64,000 bases of DNA, taken from assembly GCA_016935665.1 (NCBI GenBank), contig JAFGQN010000143.1, positions 1-64,000 on the forward strand, given 5' to 3'. The DNA is from Deltaproteobacteria bacterium (lineage in GTDB: Bacteria > Myxococcota_A > Polyangia > JAAYKL01). The stretch's first letter is position 1, and every line of letters begins with the position of its first letter. This document shows, one piece after another, positions 44,118-53,460 of the stretch. The translations under genes and the position numbers were made by a program. The notes below the pieces were generated by a model. The model saw only the letters and a program-made list of their open reading frames with translations, searched no databases and was not told the origin of the DNA.

Positions 44118-44732
44118 ATGCCACGCGAAAAGACCATTCTGCTCAGAGTACTTGCCGTGGAAGACGATTGTGATGACAAGGTATTACTGCAGGAATTGTT
44201 TAAACAGTCAACGGCTCACAATTATAGAGTGACGTATACGACTTCACTGCATGAGGCAGTTGAAATGCTGAATATGGCGCTCTTTGATGTGATACTTTGT
44301 GATTTGAATCTGACCGATTCCACAGGTATGGATACCTGCATGAAAATCCACGAAAAGGCACACAATACCCCCGTATTGATACTTACAGGATATGACGATG
44401 TGGATTGGGCCAAAAAAGCATTGCGATGCGGAGTTCAGGACTATGTTGTCAAATCCGATCTCAATCTGCGCTGTCTTGAGCGGGCGATAACATTTGCCAT
44501 AGAAAGAAACGCGCTGATGGCCAGGCAAAAAAAAGCACGCGAGGAGATTCAGTCTCCAAAGGGCATGTTACCCATATGCGCCTACTGCAAAAAAATTCGA
44601 GATGAGGATGGGTACTGGGAGCAAATAGAAACGTATATCGCCAACCGTTCAGGTGCTTTTTTTACCCATAGCATCTGCCCAGAATGCGCAGAACGGGAAT
44701 ATGGAATAACAGATATGGCAGAGAACAAATAA
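44118..44732 (+). CDS. Response regulator: receiver domain with C-terminal Cys4 (zinc-type) tail
   Basis: 204 residues from the ATG at 44118 (AGGGGGA upstream); the frame has an earlier ATG at 44031 with no ribosome binding site. The receiver has acidic EDDCDD, the phosphoacceptor Asp in VILCDLNLTDS and a Thr/Lys pair in LILTGYDD and VVKSDL. The type is close to the small Rcp1-like receivers. The C-terminal 50 residues hold LPICAYCKKIRDEDGYWEQI and HSICPECAEREYG, that is Cys154, Cys157, Cys187 and Cys190. This tail is common on deltaproteobacterial signalling proteins and probably binds a metal. It probably pairs with the kinase at 43164. Confidence 0.88.
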   Translation: MPREKTILLRVLAVEDDCDDKVLLQELFKQSTAHNYRVTYTTSLHEAVEMLNMALFDVILCDLNLTDSTGMDTCMKIHEKAHNTPVLILTGYDDVDWAKKALRCGVQDYVVKSDLNLRCLERAITFAIERNALMARQKKAREEIQSPKGMLPICAYCKKIRDEDGYWEQIETYIANRSGAFFTHSICPECAEREYGITDMAENK

Positions 44733-44997
44733 AAAGCAACCATCCCAAAAAAATACCAGGCAGCACAATGATATTTCTCTCACTATCTACCTGACACAGA
44801 TTTGGGTTTCTAATTTGCATGGGTTGCAAAGCCCATTGGCACTTGGAAGGAATTGCCACCAGTCTGGATGTTACCCAGCTTCGTCAATCGGTGAGCATAA
44901 AACCGAAACACCATTGCACTGAAAAAAAAAATTTGCAGGCAATGCATCGCTGTATAACAGCAACACTTAAGGCTATTTGACATGCCTTTGCCTTTGC

Positions 44998-46179
44998 TCA
45001 ATGTGGTTTAATCTCGAATTTTCTGCGAAGAATCTGAATAGGTTCCTGAATACCAACAAGGCGTCGATAATTATGAAGACGCGCCAGATATACGTCCGTG
45101 ATTTTCGTCCCTTTGCTTAGCAATAATCTTTCATCCTGCGATTCGACATTCTGATTCAGAATATCCCCATTGATGAGATGTTTTACTCGCACCTCAAGGC
45201 ATTGCATGTTTTCCATTGCCTGTTTGACTTTGTACTCCTCCAGAATCTGTTCAATTCGTTGGGTGATTGTAATATCATAAATTGTATTTCTGGTTCGCAA
45301 CACGCCAAATGCGTCTTTGTCACTCATTCCCCGCAGTTCCAGCTCCACCAGATCGGCAAGGGTTTTCATCACTTTTATGTCAAAAGGCAGCGTGTCAACC
45401 TGCTGAGAGGAATACTCGATTTCTGGAATCCCGGCCGCAACTGCTGTTAGCCTGGATATATTTTCCATGCGGGGGATATGCGCCAGTAATCGACCGCTCA
45501 ATTCGGGAATGTCCATAACCGCATCCTTCTCCGCTTCACTCAAAGTTGCAATATCCCTCATCTTCTGCCGAAGCTCAGGAGGTTGAGTCAGTGCACCCAA
45601 TGGCGCCATCATCGCCGCCACTTCCAGTTCCCATGCATTTTCCACTTCCAGGATCTTTGATGTCAATTGAACGTAATCCCTGATCTTCTCCGCCTTTGCT
45701 ATCAGGACCGGCTCCGAAATGGAAAGCAGTTCCGTAAGTAATTTTATACTACCGGACAGCGTTTTCTCCATAATTTCCTTCTCGGCAGTAACCAATCTGT
45801 ATTGTCGAACGCCGAGCGCCAATGCGGCAAGCAAATCTGTGGCTGGACACGGTTTGGTCAGAAATCGAAAGATAGCGCCCACGTTCACCGCTTGCATTGC
45901 TGTTTCCTGATCAGCATTTCCCGTAAGCATCATTCGGGTAGATTCGGGAGCGATTCGTTTTACCTTCTTTAAAAACTTTACTCCATCCATCACCGGCATT
46001 CTCATATCGGCAACAATCACTGCAAAAGGCCCGGATTCTTCAATTGTCTCCAGTCCCTTCACTCCTCCCTCTGCAGTGAAAACATTGTATCTCTGCCGCA
46101 ATCCCCTGACATATCCAGCAAGGACGTTGGGTTCGTCATCCACCAGCAGTATCTTTTCTTTTCTTGTCGAATAATCCAT
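44998..46179 (-). CDS. Response regulator with degenerate HD-GYP-like output
   Basis: 393 residues. The receiver has LLVDDEPNVLAGYVRGLRQR and phosphoacceptor Asp in VIVADMRMPVMDGVKF, with LTGNADQETAMQAVNVGAIF and the KPC motif (FLTKPC). The C-terminal domain has the length and helix pattern of RpfG-type HD proteins. The metal-binding His-Asp pair is missing: the site expected to read HD reads AMMAPLGALTQPP. It is therefore unlikely to hydrolyse cyclic di-GMP and may act by protein contact. It follows the receiver-HDOD gene by 16 bases. Confidence 0.78.
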   Translation of the reverse strand: MDYSTRKEKILLVDDEPNVLAGYVRGLRQRYNVFTAEGGVKGLETIEESGPFAVIVADMRMPVMDGVKFLKKVKRIAPESTRMMLTGNADQETAMQAVNVGAIFRFLTKPCPATDLLAALALGVRQYRLVTAEKEIMEKTLSGSIKLLTELLSISEPVLIAKAEKIRDYVQLTSKILEVENAWELEVAAMMAPLGALTQPPELRQKMRDIATLSEAEKDAVMDIPELSGRLLAHIPRMENISRLTAVAAGIPEIEYSSQQVDTLPFDIKVMKTLADLVELELRGMSDKDAFGVLRTRNTIYDITITQRIEQILEEYKVKQAMENMQCLEVRVKHLINGDILNQNVESQDERLLLSKGTKITDVYLARLHNYRRLVGIQEPIQILRRKFEIKPH

Positions 46180-46194
46180 CCAATAGTCTCCTGG

Positions 46195-47373
46195 TCAATT
46201 GGATATACTCGCCAACCAGCGCTGAACGTTCTCGCCAAGGCCACATTCTTCAATATACGCCATATTAATTGACCCTGCTCCGTCCATCTCGTGACATGCC
46301 CCATTCGCGACGTGTACCGCAGTCAATGCGGAGCATCCAACAGAAGGACAGAATTCAGGATTGTGATGAAACGCCACTGCCTCAACTATGGCGTCCGGCA
46401 ATCCCCATACTCCTAAAAGATACGCCCCAATTACAGAGTGATTTGTCCCAATGATTTTTTCCTCCGCTTCAATCAGGGATATTTTTTCCGATTCCAAAAG
46501 TCGCAGTACCTCACTGTATTTTTCAGGAAGATTCGCTGCAAAAATGATTTTCCCGCAGTCGTGCAGCAAACCGGCAGTCATGGCGTCGTCCACCTCTTCT
46601 TTGGTTTTATCCTCCAGTTTGACTATGGTCTGTGCATTGCGGCCAACTTTGCCACTGTGGCTCCATAACGCTTCGAGAGAAAAACCTCTTATTGGTATAT
46701 CCGTATTGAACTGACTAAAAACATTGGCAGCCAATACCAACGAACTGACATTCTCCAGTCCAAGGTAGTTGACCGCCATGTCAACGGTAGTAATACGTCG
46801 TCGAATGCCAAAAAAAGCGGAGTTCACCAGTTGAAGTATCTTGGCTGTCATTGCAACGTCTTTTGCAATCAATCTGGAAATCAATTGCATTGAGGGACTC
46901 TCTTCTTTTAGCTCTTCAATCAGTTCGAGATATATTTTCGGCATGCTGGGCATTTGCTCCATCCTGGACGACAGGGATTTTAGAGCTTCATCGGACAACA
47001 AATCCCGAAGATTGCAAGCTCTCGCGACCGTTTGTTTCAAAATCTCGGGATTACATGGTTTAGATAAATATTGATGTGTTTTGCCGATAGCCTTGAAAAC
47101 AGCTTCCTTTTCCGATTGTCCCGACAAAACAATTCTCACAGTATTGGGAAATCGACGTGTCACTTCTGTCAGCAGTTGAGCCCCGTCCATCCCGGGCATT
47201 CGCATATCGGAGACAATGACATCGTAGGGCGCTTCTGCTTCTTCCATCAGCCTCAATGCCTCCTCTCCGCCGCCGGCATACGACATATCCCATTCTTTTC
47301 GCATCGAACGCAGCATCCGCTTAAGGCCCTGCAATACATTGGGCTCATCATCGACAAACAGAATCCGTTTCAT
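46195..47373 (-). CDS. Response regulator: receiver + HDOD domain
   Basis: 392 residues. The receiver starts ILFVDDEPNVLQGLKRMLRS with the phosphoacceptor Asp in VIVSDMRMPGMDGAQLL and the FLSKPC-type motif (QYLSKPCNPEILK). The HDOD domain follows: LPSMPKIYLELIEEL-like text, ISRLIAKDVAMTAKILQLVN, AVNYLGLENVSSLVLAANVF and AGLLHDCGKIIFAANLPEKY. HDOD proteins act in signalling without known enzymatic activity. The start is two bases downstream of the interrupted kinase gene, so the two belong together. Confidence 0.88.
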   Translation of the reverse strand: MKRILFVDDEPNVLQGLKRMLRSMRKEWDMSYAGGGEEALRLMEEAEAPYDVIVSDMRMPGMDGAQLLTEVTRRFPNTVRIVLSGQSEKEAVFKAIGKTHQYLSKPCNPEILKQTVARACNLRDLLSDEALKSLSSRMEQMPSMPKIYLELIEELKEESPSMQLISRLIAKDVAMTAKILQLVNSAFFGIRRRITTVDMAVNYLGLENVSSLVLAANVFSQFNTDIPIRGFSLEALWSHSGKVGRNAQTIVKLEDKTKEEVDDAMTAGLLHDCGKIIFAANLPEKYSEVLRLLESEKISLIEAEEKIIGTNHSVIGAYLLGVWGLPDAIVEAVAFHHNPEFCPSVGCSALTAVHVANGACHEMDGAGSINMAYIEECGLGENVQRWLASISN

Positions 47374-47374
47374 T

Positions 47375-49096
47375 TCAAGCCTCCTTCAAGCCATCCGCTT
47401 CCGCAGAAGGCAGGGTTATCGTGAATTTGGTTCCCTCGCCCACAATAGAACTCACTTTAACAGTACCATTGTGCTTATCCACGATAGCGGAATGTGCAAT
47501 CGCCAGCCCCTGTCACGTTCCCTTGCCAACACCTTTGGTGGTAAAAAATGGGTCAAAAATCCGATTTTGAATATCCTCTGGAATGCCAATGGCATTGTCC
47601 TTAATTTCTACAACGACATTTCCGTTGCGCTGATACGTCTTAACTGAAATAGTGCCTTTCCAATTCTGGTTTTCACTACTTTTCGCTTCGATGGCGTGAG
47701 CGGCATTCACAATCATATTTAAAATTGTTTGATTGAACTCGCCAGGATACCCTCTCACCAGGGGCAGTTTAAACCCAAACTCCAATTCCACACGAGATAC
47801 ATATTTCCATTCGTTCCTCGCCACAGTAACCGTATTCTGTATGTTCTGATTAACACTGAATAACTCCGCATCCTCCGAACCCGGATGAGAAAACTCTTTC
47901 ATCGCCTTCACAATGCTCGAAATACGGCCGATTCCATCTTCTGATTGAGCCAATGCCTGGGGAATTTCTTCTTTTAAATAATCGAGGTCCGCATTTTCTT
48001 TCGCGTCATCCAACGGCTGCCACAACGCATCATTCATTTCACCATTTCGCACCTGCTCAATAGTTGCCTCGTATTGGTTCAATAGGTTGACCAATTCAGA
48101 AAAACCTTCTTTTAAAAAGGAAATATTATCTCCCACAAATTGAGTCGGTGTATTAATTTCATGAGCAATTCCCGCAGCGAGCTGGCCAATGGATTCCATC
48201 TTTTGCGCGTGTAAAATCTGTCGTTGCATTTGTTGCCACTGTGTCACATCTTTCAGGTTTTCAACTATTCCATCCACTTCGCCGTGCTGGCCAATCAATG
48301 CAGATACACTCAGCACATACTGCCTCTCATCGCCATCAGACCCCGTTAACTGAATTTGATCTTCAATCTTCGTCTCACCACCTAGTGCGCGTTTCAAGGC
48401 ACAGTGGTTCGTATTGCACCATTCTCTTGGCGTGAAATCATAACATTTTCCTTCACAACTCTCATTCTCTGAACACGCCGTGAATTTCAAATAATTGGCA
48501 TTGACTCTAAGAACGTTAAAATCCTTATCTATCACCCGTATCCCATCCGGCGAGCTTTCGAATACTTTATTTAACTGAGACAACAGAGAATTGGCGCGTG
48601 CTTCTGCATCCCTGACCTTTTCAAGCGCTTTTGCAAGTGCCTGCCTTTCCATGTCAATGTTGTTAATTTCTGTTCTAAGCTGAGTGCGTTCTCTTATATG
48701 ACGAAGGGCTATCAACTCTTTGGAAACAGTGGCAGTTAAATGCTTGTAATCAACTTTGTTCACCACATCTTTGGCCCCTGCCTTCATCACTTCCACGGCG
48801 GCTTTCTCACCAATCATGTGTGAAACGACAATCACAGGAAGTCCCGGGTAATCCTGTTGCACCAGTTCAAGAACATTTAACGCACTGGAATTATGCAGAT
48901 TGTAATCGCTGATTATCAAATCCAACTGCTCTGTCCTGGCATATTTTACAAACGCATCAATACTGCTGACCCAGTGAATCTGCACTCCAGTTCCCACATG
49001 TTGCAATACCCTGGAAAGAATTATCGCGTCATTCTCGTCGTTTTCAACGATTACAATACGGGGAGTAAACATCTCTAATATGTCATTCGGCGTCAC
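47375..49096 (-). pseudogene. Receiver-PAS-histidine kinase interrupted by an in-frame TGA
   Basis: 573 codons if read through. Receiver (IVIVENDENDAIILSRVLQH, Asp in LDLIISDYNLHNSS), a coiled coil, and a PAS domain with a Cys cluster (CSENESCEGKCYDFTPREWC, then NTNHC). HisKA has [18 protein letters not shown] and the ATPase has EIKDNAIGIPEDIQNRIFDP. At 47515-47513 a TGA replaces the second Gly of the G2 box (GKGT-stop-QGLAIAHSAI). The frame then continues normally for 45 codons to a natural TGA at 47375. The paralogous kinase next door has GKGTGQGLA at this point, so one G-to-T change (GGA to TGA) explains it. Read as a recent nonsense mutation or sequence error. Confidence 0.75.
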
Positions 49097-50780
49097 TGGA
49101 TACCTCCACCTTTTTCAACGGGAGTAAAATGGAAACTGTCGTTCCCTTTCCCACGTTCGATTCCACTCGAATTTGGCCGTGATGCCGTTCGGTGATTGTG
49201 GTGAACGCCATGGCCAGCCCCTGGCCAGTGCCCTTTCCAACTTCTTTGGTAGTAAAAAACGGATCAAAGATTTTGTCGCGTATGCCTTCCGGAATCCCAC
49301 ATCCGGTATCCGAAATGTCGATACGAACAAATGGCTCCTCCAGGAGCGTCTTTATCCGAATGTTCCCCTTTTCACCTCCTTTATCTGCAATAGTATGAGC
49401 CGCATTGACAATCACATTCAAAAACACCTGATTCATCTCTCCCACAAAACACGGAATAAGGGGTAAATCATTTGCCAGTTCCATTTCAACAGAAGCCACA
49501 TATTTCCATTCATTGGAGGCAACCGTAACGGTACTCTTCAATGCTTTATTAATATCGTGAATGGTCATTTGCTCTGTTCCGGGATGAGAAAATTCTTTCA
49601 TGGCCAACACAATTTTTGAAATGCGTTCAATTCCTTCCAGAGACTGAGCGATTGCAACAGGGGCTTCCTCCAGCAAAAAATCCAAATCCACATTCTCTTT
49701 TACTTTGTTTAACGCCTGAACCCCGTCATCCGTTTTGAGTTCCGGATACAATTCACCTGTCAGTTTTTCATACTCTGCCAACACTTCCACAAAACCATCC
49801 ACCGCTTCCTGCAGAAAGCGCACGTTGTCTCCCACATATTGCGCCGGTGTGTTTATTTCATGGGCAATACCAGCGGCCAACTGCCCGATGGTTTGCATCT
49901 TTCGCGACTGAATCAGCTGCATTTCAAGTGCGGCTTCATGAGTAATATCCTTCTTCACAGCCACATAATTTGTCACAACGCCAGCCGTGTTTTTGACACT
50001 GGATATTCGCGCGTCCTCCTCAAAAATCGTTCCATCTTTTTTGCGATTCTTTATTCGCCCCTGCCATATCCCTGTTGTCTTGAGGCAATTCCACAACTCT
50101 CTGTAAAAGGCGTCATCGTGAAGGCCGCTTTTAAGTAGCCGTGGATTTTGACCAATGGTCTCGGCTACAGTATATCCAGTGAGATCTTCAAATGATTTAT
50201 TGGCATAGAGAATCGTTCCGTCAGTGTCGGTAATCACAACCGTTTCAACAGACTGTTCAATGGCGGTGGTCAACAGTCTTCCCCGTGCGATTTCCTTTTC
50301 CAAATTCTGGTTTGCCTTGTCCAACGCTGCCAGCATTCGCTGTGATCGCAAAACAGCTTCTTTCATTTGAAGCTCGTCGGCTTCACTCGCGATTTTTGAC
50401 GCATGTCGCTCCAACGCATAGCGAACAGACTTTTCCAAAATTAACAAATTGACCTGGCCTTTCACCAGATAGTCCTGTGCCCCGATTCGCAAAGCATGCT
50501 TTGCCAGTTCCATGTCTTTGTCAGCGGCAAGTACAATAGTTGGTGTTTTAATGAGCAACGTCGAAAAGTTCTCAAGCGGACTATTACCTGAGCTATCGGG
50601 CAGTCCCAAATCGAGAAGAACCAAATCAAACTGGTGTGATGCCATCTTGTCAACGGCGTCACTGCCATTCCCAACGAGTCGGCAATCAAAATCGAACAGT
50701 GTCGATTTCGCCATCAACCCCTGAAGTATCAGTGCATCCGGTCGGGAATCCTCTACTATCAGTGTGTGAATATGCTGCAT
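49083..50780 (-). CDS. Receiver-PAS-histidine kinase
   Basis: 565 residues from the ATG at 50780 (AGAGG upstream). Receiver: [16 protein letters not shown], phosphoacceptor Asp in [15 protein letters not shown]. Coiled coil near 130-165. [43 protein letters not shown] and the PAC ending [20 protein letters not shown]. Kinase: [20 protein letters not shown] (His), [15 protein letters not shown] (N), [20 protein letters not shown] (G1/F) and [15 protein letters not shown] (G2). It ends 14 bases inside the start of the next kinase, its close paralog. Together with the receiver-HDOD and receiver-HD genes they form a minus-strand signalling operon. Confidence 0.9.
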   Translation of the reverse strand: MQHIHTLIVEDSRPDALILQGLMAKSTLFDFDCRLVGNGSDAVDKMASHQFDLVLLDLGLPDSSGNSPLENFSTLLIKTPTIVLAADKDMELAKHALRIGAQDYLVKGQVNLLILEKSVRYALERHASKIASEADELQMKEAVLRSQRMLAALDKANQNLEKEIARGRLLTTAIEQSVETVVITDTDGTILYANKSFEDLTGYTVAETIGQNPRLLKSGLHDDAFYRELWNCLKTTGIWQGRIKNRKKDGTIFEEDARISSVKNTAGVVTNYVAVKKDITHEAALEMQLIQSRKMQTIGQLAAGIAHEINTPAQYVGDNVRFLQEAVDGFVEVLAEYEKLTGELYPELKTDDGVQALNKVKENVDLDFLLEEAPVAIAQSLEGIERISKIVLAMKEFSHPGTEQMTIHDINKALKSTVTVASNEWKYVASVEMELANDLPLIPCFVGEMNQVFLNVIVNAAHTIADKGGEKGNIRIKTLLEEPFVRIDISDTGCGIPEGIRDKIFDPFFTTKEVGKGTGQGLAMAFTTITERHHGQIRVESNVGKGTTVSILLPLKKVEVSSDAE

Positions 50781-51206
50781 ATAATGCCTCTGCAAAAAAA
50801 ATTTAAATCCCATTCAGTTTTGTAACATTTCCCGCAAATTGCACCTTTTTTCATTCGCTCCGCAATTCTCAACCCAAAAAGGCCAACAAAAAAGGTAGCG
50901 GTGTCCATTGTCTGAGGGGTACCTCTTAGAGCACAAGGAACTACAAGTTGTTCTAACGTCCATCGGAGAAGCTACTTTATATGCTCCATAAAAATGGATA
51001 CCCGTCGTGTGCCGCAACACTGAAACGGTTGGGGGACTGCGCGAAATTGAGCGCAACAGGATGCGCCGTTTCCACCCGCAAATCGCTCTGGCTTTTTGTC
51101 GCATAAAAAAAATGCGTCACAGTATGCTAAGTTTTTCAACGCCTCGGCCGTCACATTTCAGCAAGAATACATAGACGAACTTTTGACGCCGCATAAGGAG
51201 CTGAAT
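50781..51206. other. Divergent intergenic region
   Basis: 426 bases between the signalling operon (minus) and the STAS-like gene (plus). It holds a weak sigma-54-like element (50861-50876, minus strand) and a T-rich stretch. The plus-strand frame of the downstream gene is open back to 51096 but has no ribosome binding site before 51207. No RNA gene or further protein gene is supported. Confidence 0.4.
50861..50876 (-). promoter_or_regulatory. Weak sigma-54-like element upstream of the signalling operon
   Basis: The minus-strand sequence TGGGTTGAGAATTGCG has GG and GC ten bases apart and an intact TTGC box, but the -24 box departs from TGGCAC at three positions. It lies about 80 bases before the kinase start at 50780. 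Low confidence. Confidence 0.25.
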
Positions 51207-51602
51207 ATGTACAAAATAGAGAAAGATCGTGTCGGGAATATGGATGTGTATCGCCTGGAATTTGGCGGACTCGTCAAAGCAGACGAAATGGAACAGTGGA
51301 TTGCGGATTCCCGCAGTGAATTATCCAATTGCCCCAGCCAGTTTGCTGTGGCTGTGGACATGCATGACCTGAAGCCACTTTCCAAAGACGCTCAGGATAA
51401 GATGGAAGAAGGCCAAAAGCTCTACAAGGAAAAAGGTATGGTTCGTTCCGCTGTACTTGTTCCCAATGCTCTGGTAAAAATTCAGTTTGAACGCATCGCC
51501 AAAGAGTCGGGCATCATTGAGTGGGAGCGGTATTTTGCAGCGGACGATCCGGACTGGCAAAACGAAATGAACAGATGGGTTGAAAAAGGCGTTGTTAACT
51601 GA
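51207..51602 (+). CDS. STAS/SpoIIAA-like small protein
   Basis: 131 residues from the ATG at 51207 (AAGGAG upstream). The alternating pattern YKIEKDRVGNMDVYRLEFGG, then QFAVAVDMHDLKPLSKDAQD and VRSAVLVPNALVKIQFERIA suggests an alpha/beta STAS-like (SpoIIAA-like) fold, in which a loop near the D-M-H-D segment would correspond to the regulatory site. No phosphorylatable Ser is obvious there. It lies beside a signalling operon. The family call is moderate. Confidence 0.6.
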   Translation: MYKIEKDRVGNMDVYRLEFGGLVKADEMEQWIADSRSELSNCPSQFAVAVDMHDLKPLSKDAQDKMEEGQKLYKEKGMVRSAVLVPNALVKIQFERIAKESGIIEWERYFAADDPDWQNEMNRWVEKGVVN

Positions 51603-51863
51603 AACGAAACATCTCTCCCACTTCCCATCCTTTGTCTGTATCAGCCCATTTCCGCTGGTTACATCACACCAATTGCGACTTTGAATACTCTGCAACACGA
51701 AACCAGTCACGGCAATTTTACCGTTTACCGTACTGCAATGCCGCATGTCGTGAAACACAACGCAAATAAATCGAAAATCGTCTTTTATGACCTTAAGATC
51801 AGTGCCATTCGACCGATAGTATAGTTACAAACCGCTGATGAACGGAATCACAGGGAATAACCA

Positions 51864-52151
51864 ATGCGAAATATAAACATATATCAGGTTGACGTAGAAG
51901 CGAAGACGGAAGTGTCCATGAAACGACCCAACGGAGCAGAGGCCATTTATTGCGAAAACAACTGTACCTTTCTGGCGCTGGCATTTGCCAACGACGTACC
52001 CCTCTGTGCCAAATGCCTCAGAGAAGTGCTCATGCTGGTTCCGGAACGTCAAATACACATCACTCCAATATTTGAATCGTTGGATGAAAAGGACGAGACC
52101 ACTACACTCACCATAGAGTTTGATCTCTCCACCTCCGAATGCAGAGTATAG
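51864..52151 (+). CDS. Small Cys4 protein, paralog of the gene at 53197
   Basis: 95 residues. Cys30, Cys34, Cys48 and Cys51 form C-x3-C-x13-C-x2-C in IYCENNCTFLALAFANDVPL followed by CAKC. This spacing and the flanking text (PLCA-C ... R-I-T-P) recur in the 87-residue protein at 53197. A single metal ion, probably zinc, could be bound. The acidic C-terminus follows a beta hairpin (RQIHITPIF). It has no signal peptide. I do not know a named family. Confidence 0.6.
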   Translation: MRNINIYQVDVEAKTEVSMKRPNGAEAIYCENNCTFLALAFANDVPLCAKCLREVLMLVPERQIHITPIFESLDEKDETTTLTIEFDLSTSECRV

Positions 52152-52206
52152 CAGCACTCACAGGTGAAAGCACCGCTGCAGCAGACAATGACAAGTGGTT
52201 TAGCCG

Positions 52207-52632
52207 TTATCCTACGGCTTTCAATTGCATAATGGCCTTTACGGGGGAGTTAATCTGAATCAGATTTAGCAGGTTAATGGCCTCATCCACTGTATAGTGC
52301 AACCAGATTCGCCTTCGTTTTTTGGCAATGACCGATGGAAACGCCACCGCCATTCCCTGGTGCAGCGGACTGTCCGCGGGAATCAGGAGCAGCATTTCAC
52401 AATCGCGCCAGGAGAGAATTTTTTTGGCAAAATCCACGAGATCTTCAGGATCCACCGATTCGGCCACTTCCAGTCGACGACAATCCACAATCTCCTGGAG
52501 GCAATCGGACTCAAACGCAACATCCGGCGTATTCAGTTCGTCCCCTGCCATTTGAGGGTCAGTGATTTCTCCCTCAAGGGTAAATAGCAACAACCGGTTC
52601 TGTTCAAAGTAGTTTTTCTTTACTTGCAACAT
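52207..52632 (-). CDS. STAS-like small protein, unknown function
   Basis: 141 residues from the ATG at 52632, with GGAGAGG upstream; a longer frame to 52731 lacks support. The sequence LLLFTLEGEITDPQMAGDEL, CLQEIVDCRRLEVAESVDPE and CEMLLLIPADSPLHQGMAVA has the beta-alpha-beta pattern of STAS-like proteins. It is convergent with the Cys4 gene at 51864. The two Cys-containing motifs are not arranged as a metal site. Function unknown. Confidence 0.55.
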   Translation of the reverse strand: MLQVKKNYFEQNRLLLFTLEGEITDPQMAGDELNTPDVAFESDCLQEIVDCRRLEVAESVDPEDLVDFAKKILSWRDCEMLLLIPADSPLHQGMAVAFPSVIAKKRRRIWLHYTVDEAINLLNLIQINSPVKAIMQLKAVG

Positions 52633-53196
52633 GGGCAAACCTCTCCTTCGGAACACAAAAACGGATAATGTCCCGTCGCAGACGAATGAGGCCAAATATG
52701 TTGGAAAGGAATTGAATTTTGGCATTTGCAACTGGTCACAGAGCGCCTCGTTAAAACCGTCAGGGTTGTCCGCGACAACCTTTGAGAAACAATTGGCAAA
52801 AGCGAATAGATACCCGCTTTAATCTCGGACAAAGTCCGTCCGAGCGTTCATGAGCCGAGTGTCAAAACAATATGTAACAATTTTATCCCTGCTCAACTCC
52901 CCCAACGCATTTTATGCAACAAATCCATGTTTTTCTTTCGCATACCTGCACGGTAAGTGGAATGACACCTCAAAACAACTGTCAGACGTTCAGGTGATTT
53001 GGGTCCCGAATGGCACACATTTATGTAAGATTTCATACGTTGAGACGGCACATTTTACATCAACAATCCAATAAAAAAATCGTTGGCCCTTGATTCTTAT
53101 AAAACGTCAATATTTGGCACACTTTTCGCTAGGATTTGCGGACAAATAGACTTTGCTCCCAACTGAGTCACTTGAAAGGAATCAACGTTAACCGCC
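52633..53196. other. Intergenic stretch with no firm gene
   Basis: 564 bases. A plus-strand frame at 52850-53074 (74 codons, MSRVSKQYVTILSLLNSPNA) has no ribosome binding site and no clear protein-like composition, so I do not call it. The right end carries the sigma-54-like element at 53115. Nothing else is recognised. Confidence 0.4.
53115..53130 (+). promoter_or_regulatory. Sigma-54 (-24/-12) promoter candidate for the Cys4 gene
   Basis: TGGCACACTTTTCGCT has a perfect -24 box (TGGCAC) and a -12 box TCGCT with the GC exactly ten bases after GG. Two positions differ from consensus. The predicted start is near 53141, about 55 bases before the ATG at 53197. Confidence 0.5.
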
Positions 53197-53460
53197 ATGA
53201 AAAAAATCAATCTCTCCAGCATATTCAAACTGAAAGACGCATTTGCTGATTCGAACGTGCATCCAACGGCTATCCCTGCGGTATATTGCGCCCTGGGGTG
53301 TGATTCGCTGGCGCTGGCCCTGGTGGCGGACCAACCATTGTGTGCCAATTGCGTACACAGCCGGCTGACAACCATCCAGCAGCGGAAAATTCGGGTAACG
53401 CCTGTTTTAGAGACACGCACGGGCACTTTTTTCTTTGGTGATTGTGAAGTCCCCGCCTGA
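53197..53460 (+). CDS. Small Cys4 protein, paralog of the gene at 51864
   Basis: 87 residues; the ATG follows a weak GAAAGGA-containing leader. Cys31, Cys35, Cys49 and Cys52 form the same C-x3-C-x13-C-x2-C unit as in the protein at 51864 (VYCALGCDSLALALVADQPL then CANC), followed by the shared hairpin RKIRVTPVLETR. The two proteins are about one-third identical over this core. It is probably a zinc-binding mini-protein. The preceding sigma-54-like element suggests regulated expression. Confidence 0.62.
   Translation: MKKINLSSIFKLKDAFADSNVHPTAIPAVYCALGCDSLALALVADQPLCANCVHSRLTTIQQRKIRVTPVLETRTGTFFFGDCEVPA

Noticed and set aside
44838-44865. TGGCAC...TTGC pair as sigma-54 promoter
   Set aside because: The boxes are ten instead of five bases apart, which is not compatible with the -24/-12 spacing.
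47513-47515. TGA as selenocysteine or as a reassigned glycine codon
   Set aside because: The position is a Gly of an ATP-binding loop, not a redox site, no SECIS-like hairpin is evident, and TGA serves as the normal stop of many genes in the window (for example the cyclase, SDR and flgA).
52850-53074. Small plus-strand frame of 74 codons
   Set aside because: No ribosome binding site, no recognisable motif and composition close to random.
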